Origin: DATJFH01 sp035495815
Lineage (GTDB): Bacteria > Acidobacteriota > Terriglobia > Bryobacterales > Bryobacteraceae
Assembly (NCBI GenBank): GCA_035495815.1
Contig: DATJFH010000013.1
Coordinates: forward strand, 1-54,759
Reading direction: 5' to 3'
Length of the DNA stretch: 54,759 nt
The position numbers and the translations under genes are program-made. Each line of letters begins with the position of its first letter. Position 1 is the stretch's first letter. Below, in pieces: positions 20,516-28,849 of this stretch. The notes beneath the pieces are model-generated. The model saw only the letters and a program-made list of their open reading frames with translations. It did no database searches and was not told the DNA's origin.

Positions 20516-20544
20516 CGAACTCCGGGAGCAGAACGGTCATACAG

Positions 20545-21207
20545 TCAGGCGATAGCCGTTTTGTTTCTCTTAGTCCCATTTTTGTGCAACGCCGGGGCCG
20601 ATTTCAAGGCGTCCGGGAGGCGCGGTTCGGCGCCGATAACCGACATGGAGGCGGGACTGCTGAGCAGCAGGTACATCAACTGGCTCTGCCGGTTGACACC
20701 CGTCTTCTCGAAAATCACCTTGAGTTGCGCACGGGCGGTATACGGTGTGATTTGAAGCGCCATACCTGCTTCGAGCAAGCTCGCGCCCTGCATGAGCAAC
20801 GCAGCGAGCCGGCACTCGGCCGGTGTCAGCCCGAACAGGTTTGCGAGAACACGGCTGTCAGGAAAGCACTTCCAGGCCGGGTCGCTCACCAGCACGGCAG
20901 CGCAACGGGACTCGACGGGCACCACCAGGAGCCACAGCGGCCAGCGGCTGTCATTGCGAACCAGCGCCATGGCGTTCGGACCGCCGGTCTCCCCGCGAAT
21001 CGCATGGGCGACGAGTCTGCCCAGTTTCTGCGTCTGGCCGTTCAATGCGACCGAAAGCTCGTTGTTGCGGATCGTGAGGGAATCGGCTTTGGCCGTAATC
21101 TCCCGCGCTCTTCGATTCAACGAAATCACCCGCCGCTTTCCGGAAACCAGGATAACGCCGAGAGGAAGGCTGCCGGCGAGGTCGAGGACGGTGTTCTTTG
21201 CAACCAT
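20545..21207 (-). CDS. LuxR-type HTH transcriptional regulator with PAS-like N-terminus
   Basis: The 220-residue protein has an N-terminal PAS-like segment (VLDLAGSLPLGVILVSGKRR, then NRRAREI). Its C-terminal LuxR helix-turn-helix spans about residues 124-187: LFGLTPAECRLAALLMQG followed by LEAGMALQITPYTARAQLKV and an IFEKTGVNRQSQLM tail. This layout (non-receiver sensor plus LuxR HTH) is common in proteins of unknown ligand. The last 30 residues are basic and disordered. It lies between a Nudix gene and an epimerase gene on the same strand; co-transcription is plausible, and no target can be named. Confidence 0.82.
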   Translation of the reverse strand: MVAKNTVLDLAGSLPLGVILVSGKRRVISLNRRAREITAKADSLTIRNNELSVALNGQTQKLGRLVAHAIRGETGGPNAMALVRNDSRWPLWLLVVPVESRCAAVLVSDPAWKCFPDSRVLANLFGLTPAECRLAALLMQGASLLEAGMALQITPYTARAQLKVIFEKTGVNRQSQLMYLLLSSPASMSVIGAEPRLPDALKSAPALHKNGTKRNKTAIA

Positions 21208-21247
21208 TGACGAGGCCGATGCAACTGGAGGACCAACGGGGGCGGCG

Positions 21248-21856
21248 TCAGGTCTGCTCGAAATGGGGCAGCGGGCGGCCGAGCACGTCCGAGAAAAGAT
21301 TGAGGACCCGCAGGCTCAGGCCCCAGATGAGGCGTCCTTCGAAGCGGATCGCCGGGAATATCAGCGATTCGCTGTTACGAGCCAGATTGAGTTGAGCGGC
21401 GTTTCGCTGGTCCCAGAGGTGGTCGAGTGGGACCCAGTAGGCCTCGGCGACTTCCTCGCGATTGGGCGCCAGCGTCGGCGGGGATTGGCCAACATCGTAG
21501 ACGAACGAAGACAGCACCATCGACGTATCCACGCCGCCGAGCCGCACGGGCAGGTCGGACAGCGCGCCGAGGAGGCGGGCGTTGCTCAGATCGAGCGCGA
21601 CTTCTTCCCGGGCTTCGCGTTCGGCAACCGCCCTGGCGCTGGTGTCGCCGGGATCGGCGCGGCCGCCGGGGAAGGCCATGTGCCCCGACCAGGGATCGGT
21701 CGCCTTTTCGACACGGCGGATGAAACAGAGACTCAGGCCGCGGTCGCCGCCCGCCAGCGCGAGGGCCACGGCGGCGTGGTCGCGGTCGGGCGCGAAGGAT
21801 CCGGTAACGGGGACATGGAGAGAAAGAGCCCGGTGAATAGCTTCAGAAGTGATCAT
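21248..21856 (-). CDS. Nudix hydrolase, CoA-pyrophosphatase type
   Basis: The 202-residue protein carries a Nudix box at about 64-86, GGRADPGD through REAREEV. It has the Asp-containing GGRxDPxD version and the preceding SGHMAFPGG typical of NudL/coenzyme-A diphosphatases. These cleave CoA or related nucleoside diphosphates to 3',5'-ADP and a 4'-phosphopantetheine. The C-terminal IRFEGRLIWGLSLRVLNLF also fits that group. The frame extends 29 codons upstream, but ATG 21856 starts just before the conserved MITSEAIHRALS helix. The gene heads a minus-strand group with the LuxR-type regulator. Confidence 0.85.
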   Translation of the reverse strand: MITSEAIHRALSLHVPVTGSFAPDRDHAAVALALAGGDRGLSLCFIRRVEKATDPWSGHMAFPGGRADPGDTSARAVAEREAREEVALDLSNARLLGALSDLPVRLGGVDTSMVLSSFVYDVGQSPPTLAPNREEVAEAYWVPLDHLWDQRNAAQLNLARNSESLIFPAIRFEGRLIWGLSLRVLNLFSDVLGRPLPHFEQT

Positions 21857-22017
21857 GAAGCGCAGTCGCTCCCATGGTAGCGTTTCCGCACAGGACGCCG
21901 CGCTGCAGCCACAAGCCCGCTGGAATGGCGTACTCGAGCGCAACCGGCGGCAGAGGTTCCGTGAAAACAGGTCGGCATGCTAGGGAAGGAGCCGCGCGAC
22001 GAAGCGACGACCCCGTG

Positions 22018-23277
22018 TCAGAACGAATAGCTCTGAAACAGGTAGAGGTAGCGTGTATTGACGCCCGGCGTGGTCTTGCGCAGAAATTCGCCGGCGAACA
22101 GATGGCCGAAGCCCGCGCCGAATTGGAATCCGCTGCGCGTGAAAGTAGCGAATCCGTCGAGCTCCTGGCCGACGTGCGTGCCCGCGTCGCCGCGCGGCGC
22201 CCGCACAATGGCGCGGCCCTGGCCGTTGTATAGAGAATCCTTGGGCGCGGCCAGCCACCAGCTGTCGTACATCACGCTGACCGCGATGCTGCGGGTGATG
22301 TGGATGACGTCAAGGGACCTCAGGTTGTGCACATTGCGCCAGCCGAACAGATCCTCGTGGCCGAACTTGTCGTGATTGGCGGCGTAGAGCTGGTCGAAGG
22401 TTTCGGAGCGGCTTCCCAGGGGATCGTCCGTGCCCGAGGCGTACTTGTATTCGACCTCCAGATCCACCGGCCAGCGGAGCTTCACCGTGCGCGACAGACC
22501 GGAGAACCACGCCCTGCCGCGATGCCTCAGCGTCCCGGCGTGCCCTGTCTGCGCCGCGCCCTCCAGGCTGTAACGGAACTTGAACGGAAGAGGACCGGCG
22601 GCGCGCCCGCCGAACGTGTTGATCCCGAGCGTTCCGGGAGCGGCGAATCCACCCGGGCGGTTCTGGTCGCGCCGCAGGAGGTAGACTTCCACCTCGCCGC
22701 GCGGGATGAGCCCGGGAAAGGAATTGTATGTGCCCCAAAGCCGGTCGCCCAAGGCGGGTTTATTGAAGGAATCCGGTAATACTTTCACGATGGAAGAGAA
22801 CAGGAATTCGAACCGCGCCTTCGGCAGACGATAGTACACGCGCGCCATATCGTAAGTTCGCGACGTGTTCGCCCACTGCGGCGTGCCGATGAGCCGTCCC
22901 TCGCCGAACGAAAGCATGCGCCGCCCGGCCATGGCGCCGAAGCCGCGCTTCTGATCGGGAAACAGCTCGAAGTAGCCCTCGTGCAGATCCATCGTGTCGC
23001 GCGCGGAGCCGGGCGCCACGGCGCCGTACAGTGGAGCGCGCGCGTCCTGCCCCATGGCGGAGAGTCTCAGCCATGGAAGCGGCGTCCACTGCGCACCGAT
23101 CCGTGTCCGGAAAAGGGGATTCTCCAGGTCGACGTCCCGCCCGAACGTGACCCCGGTGCGCGCCTCCTCCCGCGAGCGCGCCTCGAACGTGAACTGAAAA
23201 GTATCCCACTTAGGAGGCCAGGGCACTTGGCCGAAACCAACCGGCGCGCATAGCGCTAACAGGAAAAGGAATCTCAT
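22018..23277 (-). CDS. AlgE-like outer-membrane beta-barrel (alginate export family)
   Basis: The 419-residue protein begins with a short signal peptide (MRFLFLLALCAPVGFGQ). It continues with alternating amphipathic strands ending in aromatic residues (YLYLFQSYSF at the C-terminus), typical of outer-membrane barrels. Landmarks of the alginate-export family include DLHEGYFELFP, AGRRMLSFGEGRLIGTPQWANTSRTYD and the final region with GAGFGHLFAGEFLRKT. The family name comes from Pseudomonas AlgE, but acidobacterial members sit outside alginate clusters and probably move other solutes. The ATG at 23277 is chosen because the signal peptide begins there, although the frame is open 15 codons further. 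No transport partner is adjacent. Confidence 0.85.
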   Translation of the reverse strand: MRFLFLLALCAPVGFGQVPWPPKWDTFQFTFEARSREEARTGVTFGRDVDLENPLFRTRIGAQWTPLPWLRLSAMGQDARAPLYGAVAPGSARDTMDLHEGYFELFPDQKRGFGAMAGRRMLSFGEGRLIGTPQWANTSRTYDMARVYYRLPKARFEFLFSSIVKVLPDSFNKPALGDRLWGTYNSFPGLIPRGEVEVYLLRRDQNRPGGFAAPGTLGINTFGGRAAGPLPFKFRYSLEGAAQTGHAGTLRHRGRAWFSGLSRTVKLRWPVDLEVEYKYASGTDDPLGSRSETFDQLYAANHDKFGHEDLFGWRNVHNLRSLDVIHITRSIAVSVMYDSWWLAAPKDSLYNGQGRAIVRAPRGDAGTHVGQELDGFATFTRSGFQFGAGFGHLFAGEFLRKTTPGVNTRYLYLFQSYSF

Positions 23278-23369
23278 TAAGTCGCGAATGTTCGAACGTG
23301 ACGTGAACACCCATCCTACCAATCTTCGGAGGATGACTTGAATGCAATCGAAGATGCTTTTGAATCCAA

Positions 23370-24869
23370 CTAACTGTTGAAATACGCCCGGATCCGGCTC
23401 AGCAGATCCCCTCTTCTTTGCATTTCGCGCCGCCTCATCGACTCGTCATCCAGCTTCTCCCGGATGGCGGCCAGGGCCATCTCACGGCGGCCCAGCACGG
23501 CGGATATCTCCTCGGCCAGCGACGGCCGCCGGGCGAAAACGGCCTGCATATCGGCCTTGCCGAGCAGGTAGCAGTCCACCTCCTCCGCGGCCAGCGCTGT
23601 CGCGGTGCGCTTCTCGCCGGTCAGCAGGGACATCTCTCCGAAAAAATCGCCCGGCGAGAGCGTGGCCACCTGCTCCGACAAGCCGTCGTTGGCGAAGATG
23701 ATGCGCACCCGTCCGCGGGTCAGAATGTAGAGCGAATCACCTTCGTCGCCCTGCCGCAGAATCACCTCGCCCGGCGCGAAGGACACCTTCCTCAGACGGG
23801 CGGCCAACTCCCCCGCCTCCTCGTCGTTCAGCGCATGCATGATTTCCACGCCTTTCAGCGCGGCCACGCGGCCCATCTCGTCGGCCTGCTGCGAGTCGGA
23901 CGCGGGCGCGTTCCTCAAGTCGACCACGTGGGAAATCGACGCCAGCGGCGCGCCCAGCCTCGACAAGGCGAATGCGATCCGGGTGCGTACGCCCGATCCA
24001 TCCACATACTCCATGCCCGGCCGGAGCAGCCAGACGAGGGCTCCGTACTGCACGTGCATCGGATGGAAATCCACGATGACGCAGCGCGGCTGCGGATTCC
24101 CGGCCACTCCCTCCATCGGCGACAACACCAGGGCCTGCTCCACGGCGGCGGTGACCGCGGTCGGACTATAGCTGTACGGCAGCTGGAAGGTTACGAGCTT
24201 GCGATGTTTGAGCGGTCCCCCGGCGGTGGCTGACGTGCGGCCCAATACGGTGATCGGCGAGCGGGTGATGGCGCTGTTCGGCACCAGCACGGTGTCGCCG
24301 TCCGGCGTCTCGAGGACGGTGTGACGGATGCGCAGGCTGCGCACCTGGCCGAAGTACTGCTCGGTGCGAATCCAGTCGCCCTCGACAATCGATTGCTCGA
24401 ACTCCACCACCAGCCCGCCGGCGAGGTTCCCGAGCAGCTCCTGCAGACCGAAGCCGATCACGGCCGTGGCCACCGCCGAGGTGGCGATGATCCCCGTCAG
24501 ATTTACGCCCACGCGCGTCAGCAGGCTCAGGACGATGGTCACGTAGCCGATCCCGATGGCCACCTCCATCAGAATGCGCGGGGCTGGCCAGCGGCCGAGG
24601 ATGACGCGGAACAGGATCACGGCGGCCACGTGCAGTCCGATCACCTGCTCCAGGGCTACGACCGTCTCGCCGATCCAGCGCGGGGCCGCGGGCGCGGCTG
24701 CCAGCAGCCACAGCGACAGCGTGATCAGCGACCACAGCCATATAAACCGGATGCGCCGCCGCTCCGCCGGCGCGAGGCGCCACAGCAGCAGGGAGACGGC
24801 AAACAACCCGAGCAGGATCCAACCACGTTCCGGGAGCACTGCGTGCCACTGTACAATGGGAAGAACCAT
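23370..24869 (-). CDS. MscS-family mechanosensitive channel with C-terminal cyclic-nucleotide-binding domain
   Basis: The 499-residue protein has four or five membrane spans in the first 150 residues. The MscS pore helix and beta domain follow (ATAVIGFGLQELLGNLAGGLVVEFEQSI, cut here only for description, then the VPNSAITRSPI beta region). A C-terminal cNMP-binding domain (about 375-480) has the phosphate-binding cassette FGEMSLLTGEKRTATAL with its Glu and Arg. A basic coiled tail ends the protein. Such channels (bCNG-like) are gated or tuned by cAMP/cGMP, often losing mechanosensitivity. The start is uncertain: ATG 24869 lies one base from the start of the divergent gene at 24871, so each gene's ribosome site would sit in the other's coding strand. 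A later GTG is possible. Confidence 0.9.
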   Translation of the reverse strand: MVLPIVQWHAVLPERGWILLGLFAVSLLLWRLAPAERRRIRFIWLWSLITLSLWLLAAAPAAPRWIGETVVALEQVIGLHVAAVILFRVILGRWPAPRILMEVAIGIGYVTIVLSLLTRVGVNLTGIIATSAVATAVIGFGLQELLGNLAGGLVVEFEQSIVEGDWIRTEQYFGQVRSLRIRHTVLETPDGDTVLVPNSAITRSPITVLGRTSATAGGPLKHRKLVTFQLPYSYSPTAVTAAVEQALVLSPMEGVAGNPQPRCVIVDFHPMHVQYGALVWLLRPGMEYVDGSGVRTRIAFALSRLGAPLASISHVVDLRNAPASDSQQADEMGRVAALKGVEIMHALNDEEAGELAARLRKVSFAPGEVILRQGDEGDSLYILTRGRVRIIFANDGLSEQVATLSPGDFFGEMSLLTGEKRTATALAAEEVDCYLLGKADMQAVFARRPSLAEEISAVLGRREMALAAIREKLDDESMRRREMQRRGDLLSRIRAYFNS

Positions 24870-24870
24870 T

Positions 24871-25668
24871 ATGTCGAGAGCTTTTCTCTCTCTCCTGTTC
24901 GTTTCCGGCTTGTGGGCGCAATCCTCCGGTAATCCTTTCGATAAAGCTCCTCCCGAGGTGGACGCCGCCTTGCGCGAACGGATCGGCAAGTTCTATCAGG
25001 CCCACGTGGATAAGAAGCCGCGCCTGGCCGAGCCGTATGTGGCGGAAGATACGAAGGACTTCTTCTACGAGACCAACAAGCCCCCCTACCTGGCGTTCGA
25101 GATCGACAGGATCGTCTATTCGGAGAACTTCACGAAGGCCAATGCCATCGTCAAATGCAAAATGTACGTGCCGATGCCGGGCTTTACCGAACCGATCATG
25201 GTCCCCACCCCCAGCACGTGGAAGGTGGAAAACGGGCAGTGGTTCTGGTATGTCGACACGAAGCACGGCAAGGAGACCCCCTTCGGCCGCATGAAGGCGG
25301 CGGAGGGGACTCCGCCCGGAGGTGGCGGCGGCATTCCGATCATGGGGTCCCAGGCCGATTTCCAGGCCCTCTGGAGTCAGAGCGTGAAGGCCGACAAGAG
25401 CGCCGTGCAGTTGAGCGCCACCGAAGATTCGTCCGAGGAAGTGACTATCGCCAGCAAAATGCCAGGCTCCGTTACGCTGCGTCTCGATTACGTAAAGACA
25501 CCCGGCTTCGAAGCGACCCTCGACCGCGCGGAATTGAAAACCGGCGAGCAGGCCAAAGTGCGTTTGCGTTCCCAGCCGAAGGGCAAGCCCGCTCCGATGA
25601 CGGCGCAGGTTCGAGTCGTCATCGAGCCGATGAACCAGACCATTCCGATTACGGTTACCATCCAATAA
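24871..25668 (+). CDS. Secreted protein of unknown function, NTF2-like N-terminal part
   Basis: The 265-residue protein starts with a signal peptide (MSRAFLSLLFVSGLWAQ). Residues about 30-150 alternate helix and strand (ALRERIGKFYQAHVDKK, FTKANAIVKCKMYVP, WKVENGQWFWYVD), resembling the NTF2/SnoaL cone fold used in many secreted acidobacterial proteins. A Gly-rich linker near 150 leads to a C-terminal beta-rich region (about 175-265) that could be an Ig-like or BACON-like domain. No catalytic motif can be named. A GGGAAG sequence lies about 6 bp before the ATG. It diverges from the MscS-cNMP gene with no spacer, so the two genes likely share regulatory sequence. Confidence 0.7.
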   Translation: MSRAFLSLLFVSGLWAQSSGNPFDKAPPEVDAALRERIGKFYQAHVDKKPRLAEPYVAEDTKDFFYETNKPPYLAFEIDRIVYSENFTKANAIVKCKMYVPMPGFTEPIMVPTPSTWKVENGQWFWYVDTKHGKETPFGRMKAAEGTPPGGGGGIPIMGSQADFQALWSQSVKADKSAVQLSATEDSSEEVTIASKMPGSVTLRLDYVKTPGFEATLDRAELKTGEQAKVRLRSQPKGKPAPMTAQVRVVIEPMNQTIPITVTIQ

Positions 25669-25734
25669 AAGCCCTCGTCAGAGGAATCTCACCTGGGTCG
25701 GGGCACCGTGAACGGACTTTACCGTGAAAAGTAC

Positions 25735-25764
25735 TTGACAATTTGGGGATCAGCGCTGCATAAT
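25735..25764 (+). promoter_or_regulatory. Sigma70-type promoter upstream of the DoxX-like gene
   Basis: A perfect TTGACA (25735-25740) is followed after 18 bp by CATAAT (25759-25764, five of six matches to TATAAT). Transcription would start near 25771, about 57 bp before the DoxX-like ATG. The gap between the two genes is 159 bp. Confidence 0.6.
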
Positions 25765-25827
25765 GCTTCTGGTTTTCCGTACGGAGCCGGCCAGAGGTCG
25801 TTGTCGTGACGGGTGATCTTTCAACCG

Positions 25828-26544
25828 ATGAGCCTGATTAGCGAGCTGGAACGGCTGTACGGTGAATCAAAGCGGAACAAGTGGCTTCGCTATTTCGCCA
25901 TTTTTTGCCGCATCGCGTTGGCCCTCGGGTTCATTCCTTCCGGCATCGTAAAAGTGACGGGAGAACGGTTTACCGGACTGCCGTCCAATCATCCCCTGGG
26001 TCATTATTTCGACGCGTTACACCTGACCGGTTACTACTACACGTTCATAGGCGTCGGCCAGCTGATAGCGGCGCTTCTGTTGCTCATCCCACGAACAGCG
26101 CTTCTGGGAGCGATCTTCTACTTCCCCATCATTTTGAACATCTGTGTGCTGACCTACGCCGTCCGGTTTGAAGGAACCCGCATCGCTACGCTCATGCTGC
26201 TGGCGAACCTGTTCCTGCTGGTTTGGGACTATGACCGGTTGAAACACGTCCTGGCGGTCAGGGCGCCCGTTGAAAATCGTCACGTTCCGGACAAGGCCAG
26301 CAAGTTCCCCGTCTGGTTTTTCGTTTTCGTTTTCACGGCGGCCCTGTCGGTAATTGTCATCAACCAGTTTCTATACGACATCCGGCCCGGCAATTCCGAA
26401 CTTGAATGCGTGAACGCGTGCATGGACAGCGGCCGCCCGAACGGGTGCCGATATTTTTGTGATTGTATTTACAGCCGAGGGAATCCACTCAATACCTGCC
26501 TGGACGAATACCAGAGAGTAAAAGAAACAGGTGCGGACCCTTGA
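25828..26544 (+). CDS. DoxX-like membrane protein with a six-cysteine C-terminal tail
   Basis: The 238-residue protein has four membrane spans (about residues 17-150) resembling the DoxX/MauE-like fold, with IALALGFIPSGIVKVTGERF after the first span. A fifth hydrophobic helix (about 167-187, FPVWFFVFVFTAALSVIVI) follows. The tail (about 195-238) holds six cysteines spaced C-x3-C-x8-C-x3-C-x1-C-x10-C, and its position after a final span suggests it is extracytoplasmic. DoxX-like proteins are tied to redox and thiol homeostasis; an oxidoreductase role for the tail is inference. GC is lower than in the neighbours. An in-frame GTG at 25813 is an alternative start; neither start has a strong ribosome site. 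Confidence 0.72.
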   Translation: MSLISELERLYGESKRNKWLRYFAIFCRIALALGFIPSGIVKVTGERFTGLPSNHPLGHYFDALHLTGYYYTFIGVGQLIAALLLLIPRTALLGAIFYFPIILNICVLTYAVRFEGTRIATLMLLANLFLLVWDYDRLKHVLAVRAPVENRHVPDKASKFPVWFFVFVFTAALSVIVINQFLYDIRPGNSELECVNACMDSGRPNGCRYFCDCIYSRGNPLNTCLDEYQRVKETGADP

Positions 26545-26596
26545 GAAAAGCGCCAACCTCAGCAAGCCCGTCGTAGCAAAAGGGGCCGCCCGGCCT

Positions 26597-27736
26597 TTAT
26601 CTCTTCGGGCCGAAATAGGCGGTCATGCCTATCAGGATGGTGTCCTGATGCTTGCTGGACCCCGTCGGGCCGCGCTCGAAAAACCTCTCGTTCGAAAAAT
26701 CGCGGCGGTACTCGAGCCTGGTCAGAACGCCTTCCTTGAGCTTGACTTCACCGGTGACGGTGAACTCTTTCAACTTCTGGGCCGTGCCGGTGGAGAAGCC
26801 GTCGGCGTCGTTGAACCACTCGAAGCGCGGCGTGAAAGCGAAAATTCCTTTGGACATCCTGGCCGCGAAAGCGACTCCGGTCCAGTGGGATTTAACGTCG
26901 GCGGGACTTTTGTTGGCGCCATAGTCGAAGTTGACGTACGCGTTGAAGGCGTCGCACGGCGTCATGAGGAGGGTGGTGTCATAGAGGTTGCGCCAGCCCC
27001 TGTTCGAGCCCGCGTTCTCAGGACCGGTGTAATAGTTGTTCATCCAGGAGATCTTCTTGCCGGTGAAGTTGCCGGTAAGGCCGATCGTTTTTCCGCTGTT
27101 GTTATCTTCCACGTTGTTCCAGCCGTTGACCAGCTGGAAGCCGCCGGTGAAAACCTTGCCCATCGGCATGCTGGTGCGGACGCCGAAGTGGTAATAGGGA
27201 ATCGCCCAGGCGAACAGAATCGAACGGGAGTAGTTCCAGTTATCCTTGGTCTCGATCACTTCGGCGCCGGCGCTGGTGACGAATTTTCCGAAGTCCACCT
27301 GAAATCCCTTGCCGCCCGGCGGCTTCAGGGTGATGAACGCCTGCTCGACATTCCGCATCACGCTGGGCGAGTCTTTCGGCTCGCCGGCGTGAAGGATCTC
27401 GAAGGCCCGGCCGAATCCGAAGTCGACGCGAAAACCCACGGGATCGGCGCCGTGCTCGAGGGTCAGCTTGGCCATGTTGAGGCTGAACTGGTTTGATTTG
27501 ACGTCGAAGTTCCTCAGGCCATTCGTCATCGACGCCGGGTTGTTGAAATTCTTGTCGGCGTAGACGTCGATCAATCCACTGAAATCGATCGGTCCGACGG
27601 ACCACACGGAGGCGGGGGCGGGAGCCGGCGCTGGAGCCGGGGCGGGCTGAGCCGGCGGCGTCTGGGCCATGACGGCTGCTGAAAACGCCGCGCAGATCGC
27701 TATTGTCCTGACACACGTGTAGTGTACGAAACGCAC
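26597..27736 (-). CDS. Outer-membrane porin, BBP2-type beta-barrel
   Basis: The 379-residue protein has a signal peptide ending at AAVMAQ, a Pro/Ala-rich linker of repeated Ala-Pro (about residues 26-45), and then a beta-barrel. Landmarks include DFSGLIDVYADKNFNNPAS, FRVDFGFGRAFEILH, VEQAFITLKPPGGKG and a C-terminal strand TILIGMTAYFGPKR. These fit the BBP2-like putative porin family frequent in Acidobacteria and Bacteroidetes. The start is a GTG (27734-27736) with GGAGG four bases upstream; the open frame beyond it has no such site. It converges with the DoxX-like gene. Its specificity is unknown. Confidence 0.85.
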   Translation of the reverse strand: MRFVHYTCVRTIAICAAFSAAVMAQTPPAQPAPAPAPAPAPASVWSVGPIDFSGLIDVYADKNFNNPASMTNGLRNFDVKSNQFSLNMAKLTLEHGADPVGFRVDFGFGRAFEILHAGEPKDSPSVMRNVEQAFITLKPPGGKGFQVDFGKFVTSAGAEVIETKDNWNYSRSILFAWAIPYYHFGVRTSMPMGKVFTGGFQLVNGWNNVEDNNSGKTIGLTGNFTGKKISWMNNYYTGPENAGSNRGWRNLYDTTLLMTPCDAFNAYVNFDYGANKSPADVKSHWTGVAFAARMSKGIFAFTPRFEWFNDADGFSTGTAQKLKEFTVTGEVKLKEGVLTRLEYRRDFSNERFFERGPTGSSKHQDTILIGMTAYFGPKR

Positions 27737-27919
27737 GAATCCTCCAAGCTGAAAATTGGCCCCGTAGACCGGGTGGTTTGCGTCAGCGTACAGTCCTGGG
27801 ACAGGTCCCATGCGGATCGGGAGACTGTTGCAAACCTGTTATGGATTCTAGCGGTTCGGATCAGACCGGCACAAGACAATATTTTTTATTGGGGACATCG
27901 AAAAAGCTTTCCGGCGGGC

Positions 27920-28303
27920 TCACTCAACGGAATCGGACAAGGGCACCGGTTCAGCCACCGATTCATCCGGAGCGCGCCAGCGCAAGCCGTCTGAAAACTC
28001 CACTCCGACGACGTATTTCGAGCCCACGCGGCGGCAGTGGCGCACAATCGCCTCGCCGAGCAGTCTGTGCTTGTCGGAAGTGAGTTTGACCCGGGTCACC
28101 AGTTGCGCCGGCTCGGGAAGCTCGAAAGCCATTCCCTCCTCCGAGACATTCAAAACCCTGGCTTGTTGAACCACCCGCAGCGTGCCGTTCAACCCGAGCC
28201 AGGATACTCGCAGCGTGGCGCCATCCACGGCGTATCTCCGGGTTCGGCGGAGATCCTTGCGCTTCAGTGCGCTCCAGCTTGGCGTTGTGTTCGTAGTAGA
28301 CAT
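27920..28303 (-). CDS. PilZ-domain protein (probable c-di-GMP receptor)
   Basis: The 127-residue protein is essentially one PilZ domain. The c-di-GMP-binding Arg motif is at 19-23 (RRTRR before YAV), and the second motif NVSEEG (52-57; consensus D/N-x-S-x-x-G) follows a beta strand. The remaining strands (VKLTSDKHRLLGEAIVRHCR, VGVEFSDGL) complete the barrel. It would act as a stand-alone effector that senses c-di-GMP made or degraded elsewhere, for example by the HD-GYP regulator at 9.8-10.9 kb. Its start is only 31 bp from the divergent small gene at 28335. Confidence 0.88.
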   Translation of the reverse strand: MSTTNTTPSWSALKRKDLRRTRRYAVDGATLRVSWLGLNGTLRVVQQARVLNVSEEGMAFELPEPAQLVTRVKLTSDKHRLLGEAIVRHCRRVGSKYVVGVEFSDGLRWRAPDESVAEPVPLSDSVE

Positions 28304-28334
28304 CGACTAACCAGCTATCTTATAACGATAAGGA

Positions 28335-28562
28335 ATGCGTTTTCCGGAATTGCTGATCGAGGCGCTGAAAAAATCCGAGATTCCGCTCCGATTCGAGCCG
28401 GGCGCGGAAGAATCAGCCGCCAGACAGGTCACAGACCTGGTCCGCCTGTGGCTTGAAGCGCATGAACCGGCAGATGCGGGCACGGCATTTTCGGAGGGGC
28501 AGAGAAAGCTGCTGGCCCGGCTCCTGGCAGAACTGGAAGGCGCCGTGGAGCTGCCGCAGTGA
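28335..28562 (+). CDS. Small acidic helical protein of unknown function
   Basis: The frame encodes 75 residues, almost all helical: FPELLIEALKKSEIPLRFE, then AARQVTDLVRLWLEAHEP and EGQRKLLARLLAELEGAVE. No motif is recognised. An AAGGA sequence immediately precedes the ATG, too close for an ideal ribosome site. The stop is 4 bp before the next gene, which suggests the two small genes are co-translated. The gene is plausible but not proven. Confidence 0.5.
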   Translation: MRFPELLIEALKKSEIPLRFEPGAEESAARQVTDLVRLWLEAHEPADAGTAFSEGQRKLLARLLAELEGAVELPQ

Positions 28563-28566
28563 CGAA

Positions 28567-28788
28567 ATGACCAAACTCCAACTCTCGTTTCCCCTGTTGA
28601 GGCCGCTGGACGAGGATCTGATGTATCGGGTGGGGGCTGTTACCAGTACCTACGGCATCCTGGGAGTTCGAGCCGAACCCGGGAGCGACAGGCTCACGGT
28701 CGAATACGACGCCACGCGATTCAGCCCCAGGGACGTGGAGGCCGTTCTGGCGCGGGCAGGACTTCCACTGGCTGTGCGATCCGTCTGA
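28567..28788 (+). CDS. Small ferredoxin-fold (HMA-like) protein lacking the CxxC motif
   Basis: The 73-residue protein shows a beta-alpha-beta-beta-alpha-beta pattern: LQLSFPLLR, LMYRVGAVTSTYGILGVRAE, RLTVEYDAT, PRDVEAVLARAGLPL. The strand pair with VEYDATRFSPRDVEAVLARAG is very like heavy-metal-associated domains, but the metal-binding Cys-x-x-Cys loop is missing. Metal-free members of this fold can be interaction modules or remnants of metal chaperones. It follows the preceding small gene by 4 bp. Confidence 0.6.
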   Translation: MTKLQLSFPLLRPLDEDLMYRVGAVTSTYGILGVRAEPGSDRLTVEYDATRFSPRDVEAVLARAGLPLAVRSV

Positions 28789-28796
28789 AAACAAAG

Positions 28797-28849
28797 AACC
28801 GGCGTGGCCGGTAAGCTTGCGTTTCCGCTCGCTTACCGACCCGCCGGTT
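28797..28849 (+). terminator. Large two-part hairpin after the small-gene pair
   Basis: Outer arms AACCGGCG (28797-28804) and CGCCGGTT (28842-28849) enclose inner arms CGGTAAGC (28809-28816) and GCTTACCG (28831-28838), all perfectly paired. It begins 9 bp after the stop codon of the HMA-like gene, a normal place for a terminator. There is no T-run after it on the + strand, whereas on the - strand it is followed by a T-rich stretch. It may be a terminator, a processing site or a structured RNA. Confidence 0.5.

Noticed and set aside
26576..26600. Hairpin with AAAGG/CCTTT ends between the DoxX-like and porin genes
   Set aside because: The inner part does not pair cleanly and it overlaps the porin stop; a weak terminator is possible but not supported well enough to list.
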